Part shown: one piece after another, positions 1-10,501 of the stretch
Numbering within the stretch: position 1 is the first letter of the stretch
Layout: every line of letters starts with the position of its first letter
DNA from: Emydura subglobosa
Taxonomy: Eukaryota > Chordata > Testudines > Chelidae
Assembly (NCBI GenBank): GCA_007922225.1
Contig: ML679966.1
Coordinates: 58,362,148 to 58,426,147, forward strand
Direction of reading: 5' to 3'
DNA: 64,000 bases
Program-made: the position numbers and the translations under genes
Notes under the pieces: generated by a model
What the model was told of the DNA's origin: nothing
Database searches by the model: none
The model's input: the letters and a program-made list of their open reading frames with translations, nothing else

Positions 1-24
1 CAAATAGCATCCCTTTAGAACTGC

Positions 25-201
25 TGTAATGGAATGATAGACTGTATTATACTGTTCAGACAGTAGGTGGCATCGTGTAAAATATCTTTAAACAAACCTC
101 AGCCTACCTGGCAGAGCTTTAAAGGATCATATGAGGAACACATCCGGTCTGTATAAGCAAGCTCTGTGACCAGTCCACATCTGGTACAGAAGTACATGAC
201 A
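25..201 (+). repeat. Left LTR of the gypsy-type element
   Basis: This 177-bp block is repeated directly at 2922-3097 with roughly 80% identity by eye. It starts TGTAATGGAATG and ends ACATGACA, keeping the TG...CA ends. The AAAGGATC and AGCAAGCTCT motifs occur in both copies. The divergence between the two LTRs indicates an old insertion. Confidence 0.8.
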
Positions 202-259
202 TGGTGTCAGGAGTAAACTAAGAACAGAAACTGAAGGAAAAGAGCAAAGGTTGCGAACA

Positions 260-551
260 GAATGAACAAAACAACAAAGCTTGCAGGATCTCGTCAATGT
301 GCCACTCTTCAATAGCCCCAGAAAATTTCTGGTTAGACAAACCTTCAAAGTGGACAAACTGGAAACAGTATTTTGCAAGATTTCACATTGCAAACAAACT
401 CCACAAAGAAACTGGAGAATACAGGTATCTTCTTTAATTTATGCCATGGGGAAACAGGCAGAGCATATCTTTAAATCCCTTTGAATTTACTATAGACAGT
501 CACAAGGATGACTATGAAAAGGCTCTGGCTATGTTTGATGCATTATACTTC
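260..551 (+). pseudogene. gag fragment, 5' part, of the gypsy-type element
   Basis: In overlapping frames this stretch reads like the N-terminal half of a Ty3/gypsy gag of the kind found in vertebrate 'K02A2.6-like' elements. Visible pieces are a W-x-x-W/Y-x-x-x-F-x-x-F-x-I-A pattern near 335-400, then a segment like 'LIYAMGKQAEHIF' (about 430-475) and 'DDYEKALAMFDA' (about 508-545). The assignment rests on remembered family patterns. Frame changes between the pieces and a stop near 437 show that it is dead. Reading is cut at 551 by the nested insertion and resumes after 1675. Confidence 0.65.
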
Positions 552-737
552 TGTAAAAAAGCCCTGTGGCCTTCCTCGGAGCTTGGGCAGAACAAGGCCA
601 TTCAGGCCAAATTCCCTGGAAGCAGAGGGGCAGAGCAAGGGCAGGCAAGGGAAATATAAAAGGTTGGCCTAGCAACTCAATGAGGAGGAAGTTGCTGCCA
701 GAAGCTGTGGTCTGGGCCTGACCCAGGCCCTGCGGCT

Positions 738-1174
738 GTGCAGAGCAACTGCCCTACTGACCAGCGCCTCCAAGACCTGCCCAGGCCGCTGAGCCCTAGT
801 GACTGGGAAGAGCCTCCTGAGACCACTGAGTGGAGAAAAGCCCCTGAGGCTGGCCCTGACATGGAGGAACTGCCTGATGTTGGGTACCCCCTGGAGCTGC
901 CTGAGCCTGGTGTACCAGAAGACCCCTTGGACCCTGTGACCTGGAGGAACTGCCCTCCGCTGACAATCCTGAGGAATTGCTGGACCCGTCGCCGGTCGAT
1001 GGAGATGGACTCATAGGGCTCCCGCTCGACATCTACCCCAGCGACCCGGAGGGAGACATCCAGCTGCAGGTACCTGGGGAAAGGGTGGGAGGAAGTAGCC
1101 CAGGGACAGCTGACTCTAGAGTGGCTAAGTCTGTGGTTGGGTCAGTCAGCGTGTTGCGGTTGGATCCCCGCTGA
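738..1174 (+). pseudogene. Unrecognised proline/acidic reading frames inside the nested insertion
   Basis: Two overlapping plus-strand frames are open here. One (738-1016, 92 codons) is rich in Pro, Glu and Asp, with repeated 'LPEP' and 'EELPD' type stretches. The other (from about 950 to 1174) reads 'PEELLDPSPVDGDG' and then 'DIYPSDPEGD'. The composition looks more like worn protein-coding sequence than random sequence, and a single frameshift near 960 would join them. There is no recognisable domain. This may be an internal coding remnant of the element rather than LTR, or it may simply reflect the G+C-rich composition of an LTR. Confidence 0.3.
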
Positions 1175-1284
1175 CTGATAGGGCCCTGGTCTGGGATGCA
1201 GTGGAGTCGGATGGGTCTGCATCCACCTCCCCCCTTCCCTAACCACCCATGAGTGCTTGGCTTCCTCTGGACTTGCATACCACA

Positions 1285-1550
1285 GAGTACCGAGCTTTGC
1301 CAGCCCTGCCTGACCGGTAGGCCGAGGCTCTAGACTATTACCAGCCACCCACTTGAGGGCCAGCGGCTACTGACTGCTTCATCAGCCCTGCCTGTTGGAA
1401 GGCTGGGGGATATAGACTCCTTGCTTACCCTACCCTGTATGAGGGCTGGGGGCAATAGATTATTTCACAGCCCTGCCTGTCGGAAGGCTGGGGCTACAGA
1501 TTTCTTATCAGGCCTGCCCTACGTGAGGGACAGAGGGCTACAGACTGTAA
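1285..1550 (+). repeat. Degenerate tandem repeat, units of about 50-60 bp
   Basis: Four to five diverged units follow one another. Each has a CAGCCCTGCCTG-like block, then GGAAGGCTGGGG or a near variant, then a TAGACT or ACAGACT block. Examples start near 1300, 1386, 1470 and 1530. The array lies wholly inside the nested LTR-type insertion, as is common for repeated enhancer-like blocks in the U3 part of LTRs. Confidence 0.6.
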
Positions 1551-1675
1551 GCGAAGCCCTTTTGTAATCAGCAATGCTTATTCCCCTAGACCAAGGTGCT
1601 GTGGCCTTCCTCGGAGCCTGGGCTGAGGAAGGGTTGTGATGCCCTGGCTGGACGATGCCACCAGCCTACAACTTC

Positions 1676-2250
1676 TAAGAAATGTGGTTTTTGAAAGAGC
1701 TCATTTTCACTAGAGAATTTAGGAACCATGAGAAAATGGTGAATGCTTTATAGGAGCTCTGCATATATTGGCTGAAAACTGAATTTGGGAATGCTAAATA
1801 TGAAAATATAAGAGACAGGCTGGTTATTGGGTTAACAGGTAAAAATGTTTCACAGCAGCTACAACTGAAAAGAGATTTAACTTCAGCTACAGCTGTACAG
1901 GTATCAGAGAACTCAGAATTAGTCAAAAAAACCCAACAAGAACAAAAACCAGAACAAAAGGTAGGAGCAACTTGAAGAACCTGAAACTAGCTTAGAAGCT
2001 ATAACAGACACTTGAGTGCTAGAAGTCATTAGCATAAAACCCCTAAGGCAAGGAGGGGCTAAAAAGGACAAATTCCAGCCTACAAGCACAAAGTGTGGAA
2101 AAAGTCATATCCCAAGAGATGATCCATGTCCAGCCAGCGGTGCACAGTGTAATAAATGCATGAAATGTGGACATTTGTAGTTGTTTGCCACATCAATGTA
2201 GTCAGGGAGTTGACTCATATTACAGACAATCAAAAGCCATTGCTTCTGGA
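1676..2250 (+). pseudogene. gag fragment, 3' part, with CCHC zinc knuckle
   Basis: The reading resumes directly after the nested insertion. Recognisable pieces are a segment like 'ENIRDRLVIGLTGK' (about 1806-1850), then 'LQLKRDLTSATAVQ' (about 1862-1902), then a lysine/glutamine-rich linker. A retroelement zinc knuckle begins with the Cys codon at 2094 and has the spacing C-x3-H-x6-C-P-A-x4-C-x2-C-x2-C-G-H before a stop near 2177. This architecture is that of Ty3/gypsy nucleocapsid. Several stops and frame changes make it a pseudogene. Confidence 0.72.
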
Positions 2251-2574
2251 ATCTATCACTCATGGTGACATTGTGTTTGAAATTCAAAATTCATGACAAA
2301 ACTATTGACATTAAAATTGACTCAGAAGCTTATGTCACAGTCATCTCAAAAGGGACTTACAATGACTTTCAGTCCCTCCCAGAGCTAAAGTCCACCTGAC
2401 ACAGTTCTGACTAGTCCTGCAGGTATTCTGAACAGCATGGGCCAGTTCACAACACAAACAATTTACAAAGACAAAAGCTATGTTTTCAGAGTGCATTTGA
2501 GCAAAGGGTTAAAAGACATTCAGTGCTGACAGATTACTACATCTGTCATCGTTTGGAACCATAAACTGAACTCA

Positions 2575-2576
<2 letters not shown>
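2250..2576 (+). pseudogene. Decayed gypsy-type aspartic protease
   Basis: One frame reads 'KTIDIKIDSEAYVTVIS' around 2298-2345. Gypsy proteases carry D-T/S-G-A in this position, followed by 'VTVIS', so the catalytic motif (2319-2327) survives only as Asp-Ser-Glu and the enzyme would be inactive. Downstream 'MGQF' and 'YVFRVHLSKG' (about 2437-2510) match the usual end of this domain. The homology runs out at a (TG)n tract at 2577. I see no RT after it. Confidence 0.68.

Positions 2577-2609
<33 letters not shown>
2577..2609 (+). repeat. (TG)n microsatellite
   Basis: About 16 uninterrupted TG units lie exactly where the gypsy protease homology ends. The tract may mark the deletion joint that removed pol, or the edge of another inserted repeat. 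Confidence 0.95.
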
Positions 2610-2613
<4 letters not shown>

Positions 2614-2921
2614 TGCCTGCTTTAACTTGTAAATAACTCTCTCATTTCCTTTTCCTAGTTAATAAATCCTTAATTAGTTTAATATAGGATTGGTTACCAT
2701 TGTTATCTGAGATCTAAGGTACAAATTGATCTGGGGTAAGTGACAGCCAATCTTTGCAAATAATGGACAGGCGGGTGACCAAACTGGTACATGTTCGGGT
2801 CATGTAATAGAAAACCAGTGTGATTCAGACACGCTAAATGGACTGTTTCATACTGACCTTCAAAGACATCACGATAGTGTAAATATTGTAAATGGTAGGA
2901 AAGTAGAACTTAAAGGGGAGA
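2610..2921 (+). repeat. Unassigned interspersed repeat plus 3' remnant of the gypsy interior
   Basis: This segment joins the microsatellite to the right LTR. Positions 2625-2760 (TTAATAAATCCTTAATTAG, then TATAGGATTGGTTACC and GATCTGGGGTAAGTGA) look like a repeat I associate with sauropsid LTR or retroelement ends, with an AATAAA at 2661-2666. The family is uncertain. From about 2780 to 2921 the sequence probably belongs to the 3' interior of the gypsy element and ends in the purine tract before the LTR. Confidence 0.35.
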
Positions 2922-3097
2922 TGAAGTGGAATGCTCAACTGTATTATACTATTCAGCCACCACAGTGTGTAAAATACTTTATTTAAACGAACCTCAGCCA
3001 TACCTGTCAGAGCATTAAAGGATCTTATGATGAACACACCTGGTGTGTTTAAGCAAGCTCTATGACGAGTCTGTATATGCTACAGAAGAACATGACA
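2922..3097 (+). repeat. Right LTR of the gypsy-type element
   Basis: This is the direct repeat of 25-201. It starts TGAAGTGGAATG and ends ACATGACA, after a purine-rich tract. The following GCTGC matches four of five bases of the pentamer before the left LTR. Confidence 0.8.
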
Positions 3098-5738
3098 GCT
3101 GCCTCTCCAGACACAGCACTCTATAGAACAATTGCTTTGGCCAGCGCACAGTGCTTTAGAAACTGAAGACTTTATCTCATTTGTAATCTGTCTATGATGA
3201 TCCTACAACACTTGCTTAATTAATTCCATTTTAGCTTTAGACTTGCCTCTCTGTTTGGCACTGTAAATTCATCTATACTTTGAATGTTCCTGAAAAGAGA
3301 CTTGACTGTGTGCTACACACTCAAACAATTTCCCTGCTGAATATTTATTCATTTGACTAAGTGAAAGTTAATATATGCAGGCACTTGTGACAGGTTACTA
3401 CTCACTGACTGAATGGCATGATTAATTTCCTTGTTCCTGATGAGCTAGAATCACAAAATGTGGTGCTACTCGTACTTTTCTTCCATGAGGATTAAATACA
3501 TCATATACCAAGACAAATATTATTTTAATGTTTTTAATTAGAATTTGGGGACAACATTTTCAGAATTGGTTACATAAATTGCACGTGCAACCTCTCATTT
3601 GTTTGATCAGACAAGCACGTATGTACACAGCCCAAAACCTAAGAGCCTAAAGCCTAAGTACTCTTCCAGACTTTAGGGGACAAAAAAATCAGAGACTAAC
3701 TTGAAAATTGTAGAATACACAATTTAAGTGTACCAGCACTTTATGCTAGCTTAGGTTATTATGATTTTTGGTACCTTTATTACCAAGGCATTTTTTCTAA
3801 TGTTAATGCTATCTATTTTAGTTCTTCTTTCACTAGTAATGTAGTGAAACAGTCACCTAAACACACAGAGATTATGTCCTAAAGTCTAACAACTCTTCAG
3901 GGACAGTTTCTGCGCTGCATATCTTTCATGTATACAACTTTTCTCAATTTATTAAACTCAAGATGCTGATTATTTGTGCTAACCCCATTATCAGGATCCT
4001 TATGGTACTCTTGAAACAGCATTCTAAGAAAAACAACTGGTGTAAGAGTTGTGGAATCAAAATGTCTTCTAATGGACACTGCAAAGGAAAATCTGGTGTT
4101 GTGTACACAAATAAAATGAATTTTTTCTTCAGGAGAAATGTTTTTTCTACATATTTATGGATGGTGAACATAAATCGTGATGAGAAGATTGTATAATTTA
4201 ATATATGGAAGTTTACCTATTCCTGCACACTAACTGACAGAAAGATTCTAATCCTATAAAAAACAGTCCTTGCATTACTGACATTGAAATAAATTTTACA
4301 TGAACCATCATTTGCTGTGCACAGAAAATTAGAAACCACACTGAGAATTTCTCCTTAAAGATAATTGAAAAAATGTATTTCTTATTGTCCACTCAAATAA
4401 TCTCTTATTCAGTGTTTAAAGAATTGGAGAAATTGAAACAAGAAAAGACTGTGACAATTCATGACAAATATTTAATGACCTGGACCCAATTACCGTGTTG
4501 CTTCAAAGACTTCACTATATGTTACAGATGATTGGTTTGATCCTAGTATCACATAAGTGGGTGTGTACCTTATGCAGAGAATCTTAAACATCAACTTGAC
4601 CACTCCTATGTCTGCAATAGATGTCTTCTGATCAGACAGGGTATTGTTCTCTGTCAAATTTCAGATTAGAAAAATAGCATCTTTAGACAGATTATCTAAT
4701 TCTCTGATTGCTAACCTGGAAAGGTCAGGTCAGACTATTAAATTGTTCATAGTACTACTGAGATTGTATCATGAAGAAAGAGTTTGTAATTGATTCTATT
4801 GTAAACCCTGTTCTTCATAAAACATATGCATAACTCAACAAAAAGAGGCGTCACCAGTATTAATTTGGGTTATTCCATCCCCCTCATAACTAATGTAAAG
4901 ATGTACTACACTGCAAATGACACATGACATATGCTAACAAGGGAAGGGTATGCACCGTTGTTTAAGCAAAAATGTGGTTTTAGTGTAGCACAACAAACAA
5001 AATCCCTGAATTGCGACATAACACACAGAAATGATTAAACCAGAGTTAAACAAGTAATCACTGTACTGTATAAAGCCTATACTGTATTGCAGACCTCTAG
5101 AACAGAAATTAACAAGTTAACTTTTAATGACGCACATTCTGCCATATGACATGAAAATAGAGGAAATGATTACAGGGCATTTTGTACCTGATAGAAAATA
5201 TTGTAGTGTAAATGAGAAAGTACTGAATAAATATAATACAAAATAAATAGGAATGGGTGTCCTTTCTATATCCCTTATTCAGTAGTGACCAGTTTAAGAC
5301 TATATATTAGAAAAACCAATGTGGGTGAATGTATTGCTGTTTAGCTATGTAAGTTAAAAAAAAATTAAAATAGATGGGTCCTGTACTGATGTATTTTGTA
5401 AGTCATGTCCCTTTATGAGTTCTTACAGGATATCATTTTTTTCTTTAGAATTTGAAATTGTACTTACATAGTAGGGATATAATGCTTTATAGGTTGGTTT
5501 AAAAATTCTGTAGAAAGGATATTATTCTCTCTGAAAATCTATCGCTTTGTAGAATTAGTTCAGTAGAACCTTATTTAAAAGGGCTCTGTAAGCAGAAGTT
5601 TTTGAAAAGTCTAATTTTAAGAATTCAGTTTTCTGATAGTGCACTCTTTAAACAGTATTCCCGCAAGTTTTTAAAAATCCCTTTTCCAAAGATTTTATTT
5701 AGGTTTTTTTTACTGGTTTGTATTATTGTTCATAAAGG
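3098..5738. other. AT-rich stretch without recognised features
   Basis: I see no gene, RNA or recognisable repeat in these 2.6 kb. Overlapping short ORFs of 60-77 codons near 3897-4196 lie on opposite strands and lack any family pattern. Confidence 0.6.
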
Positions 5739-5739
5739 T

Positions 5740-5865
5740 CTTTCTTCTTCGAGTGCTTGCTCATGTCCATTCCATTATAGGCATGCACACACCTATAATG
5801 GAATGGACATGAGCAACACATTTAGAAAAACAGCAGTTACGAGGTAAGTAACTGTCTTTTTCAGG
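5740..5865 (+). repeat. Short foldback repeat with a perfect 25-bp hairpin
   Basis: Positions 5757-5781 and 5792-5816 are perfect inverted copies (core CATGTCCATTCCATTATAGG and its complement) with a 10-nt loop CATGCACACA. The flanks TTCTTCGAGTG and ACAGCAGTTACGAGGTAAGT belong to an interspersed family that I recognise from turtle and crocodilian DNA. The element is non-coding, and its mode of movement is not evident. Confidence 0.7.
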
Positions 5866-5935
5866 AGCAGGATAGGGCGGAGGTGGGGAGAGGTTTGAAG
5901 AGGTTTGAGAATGCATGAGAATTATAATAACCAAT

Positions 5936-6437
5936 AACAACGAGAGTCCTGTAAGCACCTTAAAGACTAACAAATTTCTGCAGGCATAAGCTTTTGTGGG
6001 CTGCAACCTACTTCGTCAGATGCATGAAGTGGAAACCACGGATAGGAGGTGTATATATATACATCCAAAGGTTAGAAACATAACAATGGGGAGGGCAAAT
6101 GCTAGCAAAGTCAATTCAGTTAGGGTAGATGAGGCCTATTCACAACCGTTGATTAGAAGGTGAGAATGTGTGAACAGTGACAAGTACTTCTTGTAATGAG
6201 ATAACCATTCCAAGTCCCTATTCAGACCCAGTCTTGACACACTTGACTTTTGACACAATCACAACTTGACACAATCAGACTATATACCTCCTATCTGTGG
6301 TTTCCACTTCATGCATCTGACAAAGTGGGTTGCAGCCACGAAAGCTTATGCCTGCAGGAATTTATTAGTCTTTAAGGTGCTACAGGACTCTCGTTGTTTT
6401 TGCTGTATACAGACTAACACGGCTACCCCTCTGGAAC
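5936..6437 (-). mobile_element. Foldback element with long inverted arms and a 10-bp target duplication
   Basis: The arms at 5936-6054 and 6283-6398 are inverted copies at about 90% identity (both contain GGCATAAGCTTT and CAGATGCATGAAGTGG). A tail of about 39 bp (TGTATACAGACTAACACGGC and following) extends beyond the right arm only. The flanks carry a perfect 10-bp direct repeat, AATAACCAAT, at 5926-5935 and 6438-6447. The orientation is assigned by treating AGTCC...GTT, the end shared with the copy at 41928-42006, as the 3' end. The loop of about 230 bp is unique. The family is common in turtle and crocodilian genomes, and I cannot give its formal name. Confidence 0.78.
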
Positions 6438-6715
6438 AATAACCAATGTGCTCAGTCCTGCTCTTCCTCTTCCCCAACCATCTGTGCATGTGTTTTCAGC
6501 AGCTCTCTGAGCTTATTCAGGATGGTCAAGTGTCAGATATCCTTGAATTACAGCATCAAGCCAGGCTATGGGCTAGAATTGCAGTTCTACTCTTGGCCAC
6601 TGGAGGTTGCAATGCTACCTGCTCAGAAGGCCAAGCCAGCAGGAGGGACAGAGAGGAGGACACCTTACTTTGCTTGCAGAGAAGCAACTAGTCAGGAGGT
6701 GAACAGCTAAGACGG

Positions 6716-6965
6716 GGGTGAACTGAATGGAGATCTGAAAAAAAGAGACTGATATGGAAGAACTGAATGTGAATATAAAATGGGGAAGTATTAGAAGATG
6801 GGGACTGAATAGGGAGCTGAGAACATGGAAGCTGAGAATTAGGAAGTGAATTGGGATCTAATACTGAGGGAACTGAGAAGTGGGGAACTGAGAAGCGGGG
6901 AGATAAATAGAGCTGAGAAGGTGGAAAAATAGGGCAATGGCTAAAAACCGTGGGAATGTGGGAGT
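6716..6965 (+). repeat. Purine-rich degenerate simple repeat
   Basis: The plus strand is dominated by A and G in loose units such as GGGAACTGAGAAG, AGCTGAGAA and GGGGACTGAATAG, each about 12-18 bp, recurring more than ten times. It is best seen as a decayed minisatellite with strong strand asymmetry. The ORF of 68 codons overlapping its right end on the minus strand is a by-product of the composition. Confidence 0.6.
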
Positions 6966-7093
6966 CTGAGCTGTACAGGGGAAAATAGGAGAGGATGTGT
7001 ACAGGTCTCCCACTCCCTCAACAACTAACCCCCGAATATCCATTGCCTGCCCCCCATCCACCACAATTGTGCCAAGTTATCTCTTAGCTCTGT

Positions 7094-7185
7094 AGTAGTT
7101 ACTCCTTTAGCTCAAGGGTAAGAGTTGTGTACTGTGGAGCTGCTGGTCCTCTTCAAATCCTGTTGACCACACACGCTAGGAGAAA
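7094..7185 (+). mobile_element. tRNA-derived SINE remnant
   Basis: A tRNA-like head is visible. An A-box-like TAGCTCAAGGGT (7108-7119) is followed about 32 bp later by a B-box-like CTTCAAATCC (7151-7160), which is the spacing of an internal RNA polymerase III promoter. The surrounding sequence does not fold as a proper tRNA by eye and lacks intact anticodon-stem pairing, so it is not a tRNA gene. Tortoise Pol III SINEs are tRNA-Lys-derived and have heads of this type. Subfamily and 3' end are not certain. Confidence 0.55.
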
Positions 7186-9855
7186 TAGTTTGTGATCATT
7201 TAATTAAAAATATCTTCATACCACATATGCACAAGGAAGCTGAATTAAGGTTGCATGGCTAACCATAAATCTGGCATTTCCTAACTTTCAGAAGTTTGAT
7301 TTTGCATTCACAACATTTGATTAACATAGTATTTTAAAGTATAATATATAATATTGCTAAAGAATGACAAAGTCTTTCATTTCTGGGTCACCAATTTGAA
7401 CCTAGCTCAGTTTAAGAGGTATTAAAAGTTAGTCCCATTTAATGGATGTTTGGTAGCCCCTTTATGAGATGGGTTTGGTAGGGCTTAGTTGCAGCTCCTG
7501 CATCACAAACCAATAAGTGTGCTTTACAGTTATTGGGAGACTCAGCACAGGGACCAAGAAGAACACGAGCTGTGGAGATTGAGCAAAAAGAAAGTCCCTG
7601 GATTGGGGTGGAGACACATTGGAAGGGCTGTGTTTGTGGGAAGCGTATTCCACTGCCTCTCTGTTTATAAACTCCATTTACCAGAGCAGGCAAGCTGACA
7701 ACTTTCATCATCTTTTTTTTTCAAACTAAAGTTTATGGTTATGTTAAAAATTATTTGCAAGTATGCAAAATAGTTAATTAAAGAATTTGTATAAAATGCC
7801 ATCGGGAACTGCACAAAACTTGACAGCTGTGCCTCACCATGTTTCTGTTTCTTGTAACCATAGCAGATACGTATAACATTTTCAGATGGGAACAATTTTC
7901 AAGCTAACAATGGTCTTGTAATTTCCATAAAATCCTGTTGATTTCATCCCTATTCTCTTTTATAGCAGTTTAAGACCAACACCATAAGGTTTATTTTAAA
8001 AAAAATAATGTTCATATCTGAGGGGGGGTTCATGCATTTGCAACAATAAACTCCCCATCCTCTGGTGATCTATACAGGGCTTCCTTGCTGTATCTAGGGC
8101 CACCTTGACTAAGGCCAGTTTGATCTACAGAGGGAGGCCCATTTGAAAGAATTTATTGAACTGCAAAAATGGCCACATCCTTTTTAAGACAGTGGCCTTC
8201 CCTACCTTTTATATTGTTTGCTTTCAGGAGGTGAACTTGGAGGTGAACTTGCTCATGCATGGGCCTACTGATGATTTTAATCTGTTGGAAGAATTCTCTC
8301 ACTCTCAGAAGTAAAACTGATTTTTGTAAGTCTATTATCATTTTTTTAAATATTATCTCAATGCGGAAATTTTAAACTTTTCTTTTCTTCTCTGCATATT
8401 TTATTGGGGGCCAATGTGGGGACTGGAGTTCCTTCAAGCCATCATTTAAAAAAATTAATTAATTTAAAAGCTCTACAAACATAACATTAAATTGATCCTC
8501 ACGGATAGTAGCCTATCACACATGCCATACTACTACATACATTCAAGTATTTGGATCATAATCCTCCAATACTTCAGGGGACTGGCTTTTTATTTAAATC
8601 AGAACTGTAATGTTACGTTGGTGTATTTTTTGTGCTAATGTTTTACTGATAACAGTTATTCAAGGATGGGTGTCATTTTTTTCCTAATTTGATCTGCTGT
8701 ATTTAACTATCTAATCACTTTTTTTGACAGTCTCTAGTTTCATTTCCCCCCAGACTAATGATATGATTAAAAATAAAAATTGGGATGTTTACTTTCACTA
8801 TCAAAAGACTGTGCTATATAGTAAAGTATTAATGTGAGGTTTTGTTCAAATACACAAAACTGAAATTGCAGAGACCAAGATAACCTTTTTTTCAGTCAGT
8901 ATTATTTGCCTGGCAGGTTTTTTTTATTAAAGAAAATAGACTTCTTGGTAATATTTTAGCTTGTTCAGGGCTTGCTGGAGTGTAGAATCTCTTACATCCT
9001 GAAATGTACTGTTGTTGTTTGTTTTCTTCTTTGGGTTTGTGTCCTAATCTGTGATGAGAATCGCAAAACAGAAGAATTAAGGAGAGATTAAGTATGCAAA
9101 TACTGAATGTAAAAAAGCAAACACTGCATAACAAAGGTAAAGATCAGTTAATCTGGGACTGGAAATCTTCCTTGTGCTCATTACTGTGTGCAATATAATG
9201 TGTACTGTAATCCCTGTTTATCTTCCTAGTCACAAAAATATAATTGTGGATTTAATAAGAGGGCATATTTGCTAACATGACATAAAATTTGCTGGATAGT
9301 TCTAGGCTGTATCTAGTATTACTGTACACACTGGAACTTGCTTGAAGGGTGAAATTCAGTCCTATTCAGGCCAGCACAAGCTTTGGTTGTGTAACATTTA
9401 AATCCAATTTAAGCCCTCAAATAGTGTTTAATTGAGATTTAAGTGGCACATATGCCTTGTTACTGGCCCTCTGCACAGAGGTGAATTTGTGCAAGAAATA
9501 AGAAGGTTTTTATGAGTGGAGTGAAGAAATTCAATCCCTTAACCAAAAGGCCCACTGCAGAACTATAAAGCAGGGCTCCTGCAAGACCTTTGTTCTACCA
9601 TACAAGTGGAAATAGTGACTTCAACCCTTCCCTACTCTTTGGGGGGAGTGTGTCTGGATCCCTGCTTGGTATATGGCTCTCTCCCTTGCCCAACCCCAAA
9701 TGTTCTGAAATACAGTGGACTATTCTCAAAATATAAGAAGCAATATTGGGGTGAAATATAGAAATGGTCACTGTAAGATATAAATATCAGAAAAAAGCTA
9801 TACAACTATTTGGGATAATCTTTTAAGAGAGATCATGAAAATCTTGTACTGAGAC
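7186..9855. other. AT-rich stretch without recognised features
   Basis: I recognise no repeat or gene in this 2.7-kb stretch. ORFs on both strands at 7439-7711 overlap one another and look like chance. The ORF at 8892-9134 begins in low-complexity T-rich sequence. Confidence 0.5.
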
Positions 9856-9977
9856 ACATTAAAAACTAGACTAAACAAAGCAGTAGGAAAAACTATATAA
9901 GGAAATAGTCCTATGTTGACAGGGAGGTAGATTAAATGCACTAATAAATATTTTCCATCTCTAACTGCTATGATTCC
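9856..9977 (+). mobile_element. CR1 LINE 3' end, subfamily 1
   Basis: The sequence follows the pattern of a CR1 3' terminus: TTAAAAACTAGACTAAACAA, later GATTAAATGCACTAATA and TTTTCCATCTCTAACT, ending TATGATTCC. CR1 elements end in short repeats of an ATTCTATGAT-like octamer and are heavily 5' truncated, as here. It ends a few hundred bases before a second, longer CR1 segment in the same orientation. Confidence 0.75.
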
Positions 9978-10501
9978 ATTAAAAATAAATAAACCACTCA
10001 GTTCCTGTTCCACTGTGGCCCCTTTATATTGCTCCAGCTTCAACTGGTATAAAGGGAGCATTACTCCTAAAGAGAAATGGCCTCCAGGAACTAGATGACA
10101 TAGAACCAACAGAACCTTACAAAAGGAAGAGTACAAATGAATAAATATTTAGATAGTTTAGGTGTATTCAAATATGCAAGGTCTGATTAAATTCATCCTA
10201 GGGTATTTATGGAACTAGCTGCAGCAATCTCAGAACTACTAACAATTATCTTTGAGAACTCATACGGGACAAGTGAGGTCCCAGAGAACCAGAAAAGGGC
10301 AAACATAGTACCTATCTTTAAAAGGGGGAACAAAGAGGATTCAGAGAATTAATAGATCAATAAGCCTAACTTTGATTCTTGGAAACAATCAGTTTGTAAA
10401 CATCTAATAGGCTTACAAGGAATACACAGCATGGATTTATCAAGAACAAATCATTCCCAACTGAATAATTTACTACTTTGACAGGGTTATTTGCCTAGTG
10501 G

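Larger units (their letters stand above)
552..1670 (+). mobile_element. Nested LTR-type insertion (solo LTR or short LTR element)
   Basis: The insertion starts TGTAAAAAAG and ends CAGCCTACA, so it has TG...CA ends, and it is flanked by the perfect 5-bp duplication ACTTC (547-551 and 1671-1675). It separates two halves of the host element's gag, so it came later. It is much richer in G+C than its surroundings. A 19-bp direct repeat (CTGTGGCCTTCCTCGGAGC) occurs near both ends, at 564-582 and 1599-1617. The element may therefore be one 1.1-kb solo LTR, or a small element with two short LTRs around a reduced interior. GAAATATAAAAGG at about 650-662 could be a TATA-type core promoter. Acidic, proline-rich reading frames occupy 738-1174, and degenerate tandem units occupy 1285-1550. 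I cannot name the family. Confidence 0.7.
25..3097 (+). mobile_element. Ty3/gypsy-type LTR retrotransposon, internally deleted and nested
   Basis: Two related blocks of about 176 bp (25-201 and 2922-3097) bracket this element as long terminal repeats. Both begin TG, both end ACATGACA, and they share the core CTGTATTATACT. The left LTR is followed at once by TGGTGTCAG (202-210), a plausible tRNA primer-binding site, and the right LTR is preceded by a purine tract (AAAGGGGAGATG, about 2912-2923). The flanks read ACTGC (20-24) and GCTGC (3098-3102), a 5-bp target duplication with one mismatch. The interior has gag-like reading with a zinc knuckle and a decayed aspartic protease in the order expected for Ty3/gypsy elements. 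RT, RNase H and integrase are absent, so the copy is deleted and cannot move by itself. Stops and frameshifts occur throughout. The 552-1670 segment is a separate, later insertion. Confidence 0.82.

Noticed and set aside
7094..7185. A functional tRNA gene
   Set aside because: Only the A and B boxes are conserved. The acceptor and anticodon stems do not pair, so it is a SINE head.
9798..10136. 112-codon minus-strand ORF
   Set aside because: It lies antisense across a CR1 3' end and has no family pattern; a by-product of the repeat.
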